Shown here: positions 54,869-64,000 of the stretch, piece by piece
Layout: each line of letters opens with the position of its first letter
How positions within the stretch are numbered: position 1 is the first letter of the stretch
Origin: Cryptomeria japonica
Taxonomy: Eukaryota > Streptophyta > Pinopsida > Cupressales > Cupressaceae
Direction: 5' to 3'
Length of the DNA: 64,000 nt
Assembly: GCF_030272615.1 (NCBI RefSeq)
Contig: NC_081415.1
Span: forward strand, 507,361,373-507,425,372
The notes under the pieces: model-generated
Database searches by the model: none
Told to the model about the DNA's origin: nothing
Seen by the model: the letters and a program-made list of their open reading frames with translations, nothing else
Translations under genes and position numbers: made by a program

Positions 54869-56189
54869 TTGGTCGAGCAATTGTTTATACCGACATATGA
54901 CCTGCCAGAATCTAAAATGGTGTGTGTTCTCGTTGGTCCAGAGTCCCCTTGGTACCAAGAAACCTTCGCTTTCCTCAAAGACAACACCATTCCCCCACGT
55001 CTCACCAAAACCCAACAACAAACTTTCATCCACCGATTTGCCCATTACACCATCCTTGCAGACACCTTGTTCAGAAGGCATTTTGATGGTTTGCTCCTAA
55101 GGTGTTTAGATAAACAAGAAGCCGAATGGGCATTACGTGAAGTACACGAGGGCATCTGTGGGGCACACTCAAGTGTATTCACATTGGCTAAAAAACTTTT
55201 GAGAATAGGATACTATTGGCCTAAAATGGAAGAAGATGCATACAACTATGTGAAGAAATGCATCCCTTGCCAGCAACACGGCAACAAGATTCATGCACCA
55301 TCACAAGAATTGCAGCCATTCATTACACCATGGCCCTTCTCGCAGTGGGGGCTCGATCTCATTGGAAAAATCCACTCTTCATCTTCCAACAGACATAAAT
55401 TCATTATCACCGCCACCAAATACTTCACCAAGTGGGTAGAGGCTATCTCGCAAGCAAATATCCAAATTCATCTTGTACTACCTAATCTGTCAATATGGCA
55501 TCCCAAAAGTTATCATCATAGATAATGGTAAACAATTTAAAAACCAGGATGTCAAAGAACTCTACCAAAAATTCAACATCCAACACCGCTTCTCCACTCC
55601 ATATTATCCCCAAGGTAATGGCCAAGCTGAGGCTTCTAATAAAACCCTAATAAAAATCCTCAAAAAGACAGTCAATGAAGCAGGCCGTGATTGGCACCTC
55701 CAAATCCATCCTGCATTGTGGGCCTACCACACCTCCATCTGCACCCCCACAGGTGCCACTCCTTATTCCCTAGTATTTGGTTCCGAAGCTATCCTTCCCC
55801 TTGAGATTGAGATCCCCTCTCTAAGGGTATTGCTGCAAAACATCCTACCAGAGGAAGAATACAGAATTGCCCGCTTACAAGAGCTAGAATTGTTAGATGA
55901 AAGGTGCCTCAAGGCCTTGAATCATCTCTGGGTATATCAAAACCGTCTGCGCATGAGTTATCATAAAAAATTCAGAACTCAATAATTCCAAATTGGTGAT
56001 CTTGTCCTCATGGAGAATCAGAAAAATCTACAAGAAAGAGAAAAGAAAGGCAAGTTCGAGCCTAATTGGCTTGGACCATATGTAATCATAGCGAAATATG
56101 GATTAGGAGCTTATCAGTTGGCTACTCCTGAAGGCGATCCTTTGGATTATCCGATGAATATCATGCACCTCAAAAGGTTTTATGCTTAG
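54869..56189 (+). pseudogene. Gypsy integrase, frameshifted
   Basis: Zinc domain: VHEGICGAHSSVFTLAKKLL and YNYVKKCIPCQQHG (H-H-C-C). Core: WGLDLIGKI (D), then a frameshift between about 55450 and 55475 with a few codons apparently lost, then QYGIPKVIIIDNGKQF (D) and YYPQGNGQAEASNKTL (E). C-terminal part after a TAA at 55983: FQIGDLVLMENQ and LGPYVIIAKYGLGAYQL, the G-P-Y module, ending HLKRFYA at TAG 56187-56189. The only indel-type lesion seen in the polyprotein. Confidence 0.9.
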
Positions 56190-57278
56190 TCCTTAGAAAG
56201 TCTTAAATTGTCAAAAAAAAAAAAAAATGATTCGAAAAAAATTGTCATTTTGGTGCAAACCTGGCAAACAAGCACCTTATGATACAAAAAAATTAAGAAA
56301 AAAGAAAAAATCAAAAAAAGAAAGAAAAACAATTCGTGGCGCTATGGGCAAGTATCTTGGTGAAAACCTCTATGCAGGCGCCAAGGTAAATAACCGGATC
56401 CACTGTCTATCATGTCGATACTACAAATCATCTGCCATCTAGCCCACCCATGCACAACATTCTTCCTTTTCGGCCTCCCAATAAAACATGTGTATGATGA
56501 TGAGTCTTTGCTTAAGTCATGAACAAGAAATGTCCTAGTGAAACTGAGCTTTCATGCCTCTGTATAAGCTTCAAGAAGTCTTGAGAAACAATCCCAAGTC
56601 CATCCTAGTTCTACTGTTGGCAAGAGGTATCATTTGGTCGCAAGGAAGAGACTTGTTAGATTTTGTTAGATCTTTTCATATAGGCTTGCATCTTTTGCTC
56701 TACGACTGCCACTATTTACGACTGCCTAGGTTCTGTATGTTATGATAGGTGCATACTGGGGCATATTTCATAGTATGGCATGTTTTGGATCCTTCTTGTA
56801 TAAACCGGCAACCTGGTACTAGTGTTTATTAACACTTACCTTCTCGTGTACAAGAGGTATCGGTGTGTTTGAGGGTTTCCTTGCACGAACCCACAACTTT
56901 GTATTAGTGTTTCTTAACACTTGCATTGTTGTGTGCAAGAAATTCCCATTTGTCTGCAGAGTCAGTCCACGCCTTGGGTTTCTCATGGCATCCTGATTTC
57001 TATAATTAGTGGTGCAAGTCACTCAGGGCAATATCAAACTAGGTTGGCTCTCCACATTTGTTGTGCATAAAATCTCACCATCATTCCATCAAATCCTAAA
57101 CTCAATAATCTCATGGAGTTCTCAATTGCCCCCATTTTCCTCCGCGGTCTCGCATCTCTTATTCTTCTTTCCAAATACCTCACGACTACTTCATATATCT
57201 TCCTCATTTATCCCTTCCACCCTAATTTTTCTTCCTCTATTTTTCTTTTTTTTCCTCACATAATCAATTTTGATTCTG
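56190..57278 (+). other. Gypsy 3' untranslated region, proximal part
   Basis: Starts with an A-run (56214-56226) and A/G-rich sequence, then GC-mixed DNA with two similar blocks near 56820 and 56903 (TAGTGTTTMTTAACACTTRC). No supported ORF. Confidence 0.6.
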
Positions 57279-57916
57279 ATTCATGTCTTATACAGGATGT
57301 ATCCCTCCTGAAACCAGACGTTGTGATCTGATCATGTCTTATACAGGATGAATCCTTCCTGAAACCAGACGTTGTGATCTGATCATGTCTTATACAGGAT
57401 GAATCCTTCTTGAAACCAGACATTGTGATCGATCATGTCTTATACAAGATGCATCCTTCCTGAAACCAGATGTTGTGATCTGATCATGTCTTATACAGGA
57501 TGAATCCTTCCTGAAACCAGATGTTATGATTTGATCATGTCTTATACAGGATGAATCCTTCCTGAAACCAGACGTTGTGATCTGATCATGTCTTATACAG
57601 GATGAATCCTTCCTGAAACCAGACGATCTGATCATGTCTTATACAAGATGAATCCTTCCTGAAACCAGACGCTCTGATCATGTCTTATACAGGATGAATC
57701 CTTCCTGAAACCAGATGTTCATTGTGACCGATCATGTCTTATACAAGATGAATCCTTCCTGAAACCAGACACTCTTATCATGTCTTATATAGGATGAATC
57801 CTTCCTGAAACTAGACGTTGTGATCAATCATGTCTTATACAGGATGAATCCTTCCTGAAACCAGACACTTTGATCATCTTTGTCTTATACAAAATGAATT
57901 CTTCTTGAAACCAAAC
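57279..57916 (+). repeat. Minisatellite in gypsy 3' UTR, 13 copies of about 49 bp
   Basis: Units read ATCATGTCTTATACAGGATG, AATCCTTCCTGAAACCAGAC, then GTTGTGATCTG with length variation. Thirteen CATGTCTTATAC-type starts counted between 57279 and 57880, the last unit being the most diverged. Minus-strand open frames here (S-G-F-R-K-D-S-S-C-I-R-H-D repeats) are by-products. Confidence 0.95.
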
Positions 57917-58123
57917 TGAATCTAGATCTTATCAATCGAATCAAATCAAAGCTATCGGGGTATCAATTTCGCAAAATTCCAAAGATCAAATACCTCAATT
58001 GATCTCCTAAGGGGGCATCAACATACCATAATCTATAAATCAAGAGCTAGGGCATCCTATCAAACCAATATCAGCATCAAAACAAGATTATTCTTTGAAT
58101 CAATGCATCATCACACCTCGCTT

Positions 58124-58138
58124 CAAAGAGGGGCAAAA
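58124..58138 (+). promoter_or_regulatory. Polypurine tract of gypsy element
   Basis: AAAGAGGGGCAAAA directly before the right LTR start TGTAGACAC. Confidence 0.75.
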
Positions 58139-59256
58139 TGTAGACACTTAAAAATAATTATTTTAATTATTGTTAATTCCTCACATAATTAATTAATTAA
58201 TTATGTTAATTAAAATTCTTCTCAATATTAATTAAATATAATTAATATTGTCACTATAGCATATGATTGATTTATTTAATAAATCAATCCCTTTCTTTAT
58301 TCTTCTAAAAAATCAAATTCTCACAAATCTTCCTCTTAGCTAATTAATTTCAATTAATTAGTTAACCTACATGATTCCTACAAATAATCTTCTTAATTCA
58401 TCATTAACCTAATAAATTCTTCTAGAAACTCCCTAAACTCACTTAACATTATTCTTCTAATTTTTCATTCCCTCCACTCATTCTCTCTCCTAGTCAAATT
58501 CTCTTACAAATATAAATCCCACCTAACATTTCCTCTAATCCCCCTTCTAATGAGTCATTAATGGCTAATCATCATGATTAGCCACAAAGTCAACTCTTTC
58601 TTTCATCCAGCCACTAGCTTTAAATGCTCTTTTTCTAGATGAATATAAGATTTTCGAAATCTTAGATTCCTTTAGGCATTTCCCTCTCCCAAGGAATTTT
58701 TAATTCCTTTTTATTCTTCTAATCCCCATAATATCCATTTTTGGAGAATTTTTAATTCCTCCAATGCATCTTGTAGAGTGTGGAGATACGAAATGCCTTT
58801 AAGGCATATTTCTTGGTCTCCACACCCACTGTTGGAGCTTGTGTGAGCTCACAAGTAAATCTTAGCCCTTCATCTTGAATTCATCCTAGCCATCCGTTTT
58901 CCTCTCCTCTTCCTATAAAATAGGATTCCATCCCTTCATTTAAAACATCTTGAAATCTAGTAAGCTTATGTTGCCCTTTTGAGCCCAGGAAATCATCTTG
59001 GCAACTTGATCATCTCATCCTTATCATTCATCCTTATCATTTGTGCACAATATCGGAGAGCCATCCACATCCAACAATCAAAGAAGCACATCAGGTGGAG
59101 CATTATCAAGGGGCGCCTTCACTTCATCAAGCTCAATCTGAAGGAGAAGGTAAAATAGCAAGGTGAAATGGTCTTTTTATGATATTTTAGCATTCTGCAT
59201 GTTTATTTTGTTATGTTTTGATCAGTTTACCTTTCAAATCTGTTTTTCCCTCTTCA
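58139..59256 (+). repeat. Right LTR of gypsy element
   Basis: 1118 bp, TGTAGACACTTAAAAATAA to CCCTCTTCA. Palindrome at 58563-58583, hairpin at 58778-58825, TATA box at 58914. By eye about 35-40 substitutions against the left LTR, mostly C/T and G/A. Confidence 0.9.
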
Positions 59257-59261
59257 TTTGG
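59257..59261. repeat. TSD of gypsy element, right copy (TTTGG)
   Basis: TTTGG after CTCTTCA; partner of GTTGG at 45146-45150 with one mismatch. Confidence 0.6.
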
Positions 59262-60059
59262 ATCTACATTTTTTATGTGATTTGATAATTGAAATTGTAT
59301 TTAGAGCAAATGATAGTGGATTTATACAAATAGATAATTTGTATAGTAATTGCAAGCCACTACTCATATTTAACATGAATTATTGTTTCTCATTTTTTAC
59401 ATAAAAGCAACACTACTCATATTTAACATGAATTATTGTTTCTCATTTTTTACATAAAAGAAACACTAATCATATATAAGTTGAATTATTGTTTGTCATT
59501 TTTACATAAAAATTATGAAGTGATATTTGATAATAGTGCATTGTTAAATGTAACTCATTAATCCTCCATAGTGATTTTTTTTTATAAAATTGATAAAATA
59601 AGATTAGATAATGTAAATATATTAAGTAGCAATTGCCACCTTGCTAAAAAAAAAAAGATTAGATAATGAATACAACATTGTCAAATATGTCAAATATTTT
59701 TTATCAAAAACATTGTGAAATATGTGATAAATTTTTGTAAGCATATATAATTATTTGTGGTTTGCTTGTGTTTGTATTTACATTTTGACATGAGAATATT
59801 GAATACAAATTAAAAACAATAAATTAAATTAAGATATTGAATGGAACTCAAAAATATTGAGTAGGACAGTGTACATATGGATAAGCCCTACCAACTATAT
59901 TAAAATGAAAAAAAATCTTATATTGGCATGAATGCCATAGGAGTGTTTACATAAAGCTTATTTTGTTTAAATGAATTGGATATGTCAACTCATCCAATAA
60001 GTCAAAAATCTGTACAATCTGGGTAGGAGAGAAAAGTTCAGGATGATGAACCTAGAAAA
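59262..60059. other. AT-rich spacer with 53-bp tandem repeats
   Basis: No gene. Three units of about 53 bp at 59358, 59411 and 59464 (CACTACTCATATTTAACATG...). AAGATTAGATAATG occurs at 59602 and 59655 and resembles AAGATTAGATAGTG at 45070 on the other side of the gypsy element. Confidence 0.6.
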
Positions 60060-60616
60060 AATCTAAACACCTCCATGTTTTGAATGACCCCATATTTAAA
60101 GAGGGTTACAACTTCTCTGTATTGGCTTTCCTCCTCGATTGCTCTTGCATAAAAATTAAAGGCCACACTTCCTTCTGTAGGGTTCTTACTGTAAATGAAA
60201 ATGGTTTACAAAGCTGATTGCATAATGTTGGGCTTGATGAAGGCACAAGCAAGCAACTTTCCCCCATAGCTTTCGACCCAAGGTCAAGATGGCCATAACA
60301 AGAAATTATTCATAAATACTCCTATCATGCATATATGTTTTGGCAATCCAAGGAGCTTTATGATAGTGTTAACAACTTCATCCTCAGCCAAGAAGAGCTT
60401 GTGGATTTGATTTGGCAATGTTCCTTGAGCACACATACATTCAACTGGAATCTCCATTTTGAAGACCACCACCACAAGAGTTTTAAGGTGTCTTAGGGAA
60501 AATTTATAACTACAATGAACCAAGATAGAAATGCCCATTGTAGGATCTTGAGAAACTGACAAGAGATTTGCCATTGATAACGCCATAGGGAGGAGTTTGA
60601 TTGAGGAACTTGTCAA
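60060..60616 (-). pseudogene. Unrecognised coding relic downstream of LINE D RNase H
   Basis: Minus-strand frames with QIHKLFLAEDEVVNTIIKLL and, nearer the low end, YSKNPTEGSVAFNFYARAIE and REVVTLFKYGVIQNMEVF. The second part is similar in pattern to the LINE C extension (KPHTGELVAIFNLEVEDKK, WTLFKKGIVKPIMEEF). Family not recognised. Stops present. Confidence 0.4.
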
Positions 60617-60846
60617 ACATTGTCAATCTTTTTGTATGCCCAAATCAAACCTAGCCCATCCCAAGTAGATTTCATATTTGAAAGATTGAATGTCTCATTT
60701 TTCTTTATACCCCTATTACCTAAGAAGTCTGCTACGTAGTTGGATTCTCTGTACTGAGACCAAATCTTTTCGACCCAAGCTTGTAATTTTGAATTCTTAG
60801 AATTTCTTGGTTTTAATTGCATTGCTAAAAATTTGTGAATCCCCAT
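60613..60846 (-). pseudogene. LINE D RNase H C-terminal relic
   Basis: SKLQAWVEKIWSQYRESNYV then ADFLGNRGIKK matches the final helix and R-E-x-N-x-V-A-D-x-L-A-N-x-G signature of plant LINE RNase H. Confidence 0.7.
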
Positions 60847-61299
60847 CTATCTCATTGTATCTATTTTCTTTTGTTGGAATGTGAAGTTCAAATTGGACGC
60901 TTAGCTAGTAGTGGTTGTGTCATCATGGATTGTGCCAGTCATACTTACTATATTTAGTAAGTTGTATTCAAGTAGGACTCTATACCTCGGTTTTTTTAGG
61001 CTGCTCAAAGCCATGTTTTGATAGATAGTTTTTGAGATTGTTGTAACTCTGTAATTCCTGAAAATCAATATGAAAGACAAAATTTGCTCGTGATTTTTCA
61101 TAGTTATATTTTTACCAGGTTTTTCCACATAAATCTGTGTTATGTGCTATTGTTCTTCTTTGCAAATAATCTGCACTGGTTATTTTTCTCACATCTTTTT
61201 TTATATAGATATGATCGCCTTTGACTAACACTTCCATTAATTTGCTACTTTGACCCCCTTGATATTCTCCATGATTGTATTTACATTCTCTTAATTCTT

Positions 61300-61720
61300 T
61301 TGTCTAGGGTGGGCGATAGTCGTTCCATGAATCAAGCCAAAAATTTGTTGATTTACTGTCATTGACCACCCATGAAAGATGTTCTGTGATGATTGGTCTA
61401 CATTCCCACATGAACTTCCATATGAGTACCATTTACAAAATTTGTGATTGTAAAGATTTTGCTCGGATCATTATCACCCAAGTGCTTATTCCAAAGGATT
61501 GTACACCATAATGTATATGGTGAAGAATACATTTTACAAATGAACTTGGCACCTAAGGATCGATTTTAATACCAGCACCCCCCCCACTCTCTTTGCATTG
61601 CCTAGCCGAATCCCAGCGAGTTAATAGAATTCATTTTACTTCATTCGAAGCATCCAATAGAAATTTCTTCAAGATTATGATGTAGTGTAAATCAAAATAG
61701 CAGCCAATATTGCCTTGATC
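61300..61720 (-). pseudogene. LINE D post-RT connection region
   Basis: The minus strand shows WKFMWECRPIITEHLSWVVN and STNFWLDSWNDYRPP, the W-x-x-G-x-G-x-x-x-x-F-W-x-D-x-W block between RT and zf-RVT. Upstream pieces such as SNEVKWILLTRWDS also fit plant LINE ORF2. Several stops. Confidence 0.6.
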
Positions 61721-61989
61721 ATTGTTATTCGACCAACAAGAGTGAGCCATCTTTCTTATTTTTGGATGTTTTGATGGTGTTTTTCCATAAGCTTATTCTA
61801 ACAACTCCTTTGAATAGGGGAACCTTAAGATGTTTACATAGAATCGCGTCAATTGTGAATCCTAGTAAATCATCAATTTTCTAGAGATGATTTTTTCTTT
61901 TAGAGAAGTAATTGTTATGTAAGTTTATTGGGTGTGTATTTTTTCTTTCAGACCACATTCAATGATCTTTCATCAAGAAAAGAAAAAAA

Positions 61990-62492
61990 ATGATTTGGAA
62001 AGCAGATCTACAACTGTTACATTACAATTAGGCCATGATGTATTTATTCAAAGTTTCTTTTATTATCTTTGCTTGCCTCATATTTGACTCTCCATATAGG
62101 ATCGTGTCGTTTATGAATTGTTGATGAGTGATATAATTCACATTTTGGATCACTTGAACACCATTCCATAGTCCAACTCTATTTATATGCTCCACAATCT
62201 AGCCAAAGGTTTCAACCATAATGATAAATAGGAAAGGAGACAAAGGATCTCCTTGTTGCATTTCATTGGAACTTTCAAAGAATCCACAAGGAGTATTATT
62301 CACTAATGTGGAGAAACACACCAATGATATACAACCAAATTCTCATTTCATCTAGGAATAACTAGATCTGAACTTTTTCATTGCTAACATCAGAAAATAC
62401 TAGTTGACATGATTGTAAGCCTTGCTAATTTTGAGCTTTTTATGTCTCATGCTTTCAATCGAGTTAATAATTTAATTGGCAATGATAATGCT
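61990..62492 (-). pseudogene. LINE D reverse transcriptase relic
   Basis: The minus strand shows SIESMRHKKLKISKAYNHVN (palm motif with D changed to K-I-S-K), then MQQGDPLSPFLFIIMVETFG, then HQQFINDTILYGESNMRQAK, the F-A-DD-T box degraded to F-I-N-D-T. Inactive. Interrupted at its N-terminal side by the LTR at 62493. Confidence 0.75.
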
Positions 62493-63792
62493 TGTAGACA
62501 CTTAAAAATAATTTTAATTATTTTTAATTCCTCACATAATTAATTAATTAATTATGTTAATTAAATTCTCCTCAATATTAATTAAATATAATTGATATTG
62601 TCACTATAGTATGTGACTGATTTATTTAATAAATCAATCCCTTTCTTTATTCTTCTAAAAGATTAAATCCTCACAAATCTTCCTCTTGGCTAATTAATTT
62701 CAATTAATTAGTTAACCCACATGATTCCTACAAACCATCTTCTTAATTCATCATTAACCTAATAAAGTCTTCTAGAAACTCCCTAAACTCACTTAACCTT
62801 ATTCTTCTAATTTTTAATTCCCTCCACTCATTCTCTCTCCTAGTCAAATCCTCCTACAAATCCTAACCCCACCTAACATTTCCTCTAATCCCCCTTCTAA
62901 TGAGTTACAAATGGCTAATCATCATGATTAGCCACGAAGTCAACCCCTTGTCCCTTCCATCCAACCACTAGCTTTTAATGCTCTTTTCCTAGGTGAATGT
63001 GAGATCTTCAGAATCTCACAATCCTCTAGGCATCTCCTCTTCCAAGAAATTTTTAATTCCTTCTTATTCCTCCAATCCCCATGATTATCCCTTTTTGGAG
63101 AATTTTAAATTCCTCCTCCCCATTCTTCAAAGAATGTCACATCCCTTGCTCCTCTCAAGGCACATTGGAAAGTCTTCCTAATGCACTTTGCTCTTCTCAA
63201 GGTACCTTGGGAAGTCTTCCTAATGTACCTTGAGGAGTGTGGAGACAAGAATTGCCTTTAAGGCATATCTCTTGGTCTCCACACCCTCTCTTGGGTGTTG
63301 TGTGAGCTCACAAGCAATCCTAGCACTTCATCTTGAATCCATCCTAGCCATCCATTCTTCCTCTCCTCTTCCTATAAATTGAGGACTCCATCCCTCCATT
63401 TTTCATCTCTAAGTTTAATAATCTTATGCTGTCCTTTTGAGCCCAGAAAATCATCTTGGCAACCTTATCATGTTCAAATCATATCTCATCCACACTTGAT
63501 CATCTCATCCTTATCATCTTCCAAATCCTTTTCATTTGTGCACAACATTGGAGAGCCATCCACATCAAGCAAGCAAGCAAGAGGAGCACATCAAGTGGAA
63601 CATCATCCAAGGGCGCCTTCACTTCATCAAGCTCCATCCGAAGGAGAAGGTAAAAGGATTGTGTGAGGTATATGCATTTTTATTATTCATGTTTTCATGC
63701 ATTTCAAATTATGTCTTTGATTTCATATGCTTTCATGTTTGATTTGCATGCTTATTAACTAATCCACCTCATAGGTCTTTTTCCCCTCTTCA
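62493..63792 (+). repeat. 5' LTR of a second gypsy element of the same family
   Basis: 1300 bp, TGTAGACACTTAAAAATAA to CCCCTCTTCA. Same order of landmarks as the other LTRs: palindrome (62913-62933), hairpin (63237-63284), TATA (63373). Longer because of a partly duplicated CTTCCTAATGYACYTTG region at about 63120-63235. Clearly more diverged from 45151 and 58139 than those are from each other. Confidence 0.85.
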
Positions 63793-64000
63793 TTCTGGCA
63801 CGCCCGATGGGACCCACGTCCCTAAGAAATATTGCTTTTTTTTAGAGTTTTTGAGTTGTGAGACGCAGGTTCTGGAATAGTGCGACTGCAGAAAAACAAA
63901 AAATCTTTGGTGGCTCTGTATTTCAGGCCGAGCGCTCTGCGCATTCTCCCATCTCCTCCTCATTCTTCTTCTATCTTTCTGTTTCTGTTTAATTTTAATA
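63793..64000 (+). mobile_element. Start of internal region of second gypsy element
   Basis: PBS TGGCACGCCCGATGGGAC at 63796, then CCCACGTCCCTAAG and GAGTTGTGAGACGCAGGTTC, homologous to 46309-46400. Continues past the window end. Confidence 0.85.

Larger units (their letters stand above)
45151..59256 (+). mobile_element. Ty3/gypsy LTR retrotransposon, Tat-type, structurally complete
   Basis: 14.1 kb: left LTR, PBS, 2.7 kb leader, gag, protease, G-patch, RT, RNase H, second (archaeal-type) RNase H, integrase, 2 kb 3' UTR with minisatellite, PPT, right LTR. A second RNase H between RT-RNase H and integrase is the known mark of the plant Tat lineage. Coding frames stay in one register from 48998 to about 55470 with only stop codons, then one frameshift in integrase. 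The two LTRs differ at roughly 3 percent of sites by eye, mostly transitions, so the insertion is moderately old. It cannot encode its own proteins. Confidence 0.9.
60060..62492 (-). mobile_element. LINE D: fragment of an L1-type LINE, interrupted by a second gypsy element
   Basis: Minus-strand order is RT (62492-61990), the W-x-D-x-W connection region (about 61700-61300), RNase H C-terminal part (60846-60613) and an unrecognised extension (60616-60060). The high-coordinate edge is not a LINE end: the RT frame (NSIESMRHKKLKISKAYNHV) runs directly into the gypsy LTR at 62493, so the rest should lie beyond that element. Heavily frameshifted. Confidence 0.7.

Noticed and set aside
57279-57916. 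CRISPR-like array
   Set aside because: Units are contiguous tandem copies without unique spacers, inside a eukaryotic retrotransposon 3' UTR.
1-64000. A novel multi-gene system (defence, biosynthesis or similar)
   Set aside because: All recognisable coding sequence except the Yippee-like gene belongs to known classes of plant transposable elements, and nearly all of it is broken.

Overview
The window looks like nuclear DNA of a plant with a very large, transposon-rich genome. It has one recognisable host gene (a Yippee-type zinc protein with a 4.5 kb intron), plant-type L1 LINEs with C-terminal RNase H domains, a plant hAT transposase relic, Ty1/copia-like LTRs and a Tat-type Ty3/gypsy element carrying a second RNase H. 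Low gene density, long AT-rich spacers and old nested insertions suggest a gymnosperm (conifer). That assignment is inference; nothing in the sequence names a species. There is no bacterial content, and I found no tRNA, rRNA or CRISPR array.

Layout. 1-508: cut-off LTR on the minus strand. 2889-6782: 5'-truncated LINE A (minus) between 21-bp direct repeats, itself split by a 1.0 kb solo LTR (4897-5910, TSD TTCCC). About 6800-14300: LINE B (minus), nearly complete but decayed (ORF1, endonuclease, RT, zinc-binding, RNase H, then an extra region of unknown coding relics). About 14827-19830: hAT transposase relic (plus), split by a 1.29 kb solo LTR (15837-17121, TSD ATAGG) and by a second, unresolved insertion. 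20275-20668: alternating purine-pyrimidine microsatellite touching the 3' end of LINE C (about 20670-27600, minus). 27600-35700: AT-rich spacer with inverted repeats, microsatellites and tandem duplications, without genes.

35948-40784: Yippee-like gene (plus), two coding exons joined by a GT-AG phase-0 intron that holds a short copia-type element with matching 5-bp TSDs (CTTAC). 41805-42137: copia RNase H relic. 42231-42800: LINE 3' end with a duplicated block. 42800-45150: spacer with SINE-like and tandem repeats. 45151-59256: structurally complete Ty3/gypsy element (two 1.1 kb LTRs, PBS, gag-protease-G-patch-RT-RNase H-second RNase H-integrase, minisatellite 3' UTR, PPT). From the gag start to the integrase its coding region is one reading frame, broken only by stop codons until a single integrase frameshift. 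About 60000-62492: LINE D (minus), interrupted by the 1.3 kb 5' LTR of a second copy of the same gypsy family (62493-63792), which runs off the window end.

I found no novel defence or metabolic system. The parts most worth a second look are the coding relics beyond the RNase H domain in LINEs B, C and D, the C-to-T-compatible pattern of stops in the gypsy polyprotein, two inverted-repeat structures kept in all three gypsy LTRs, the 13-copy minisatellite in its 3' UTR, and the TSD-resolved nesting events.
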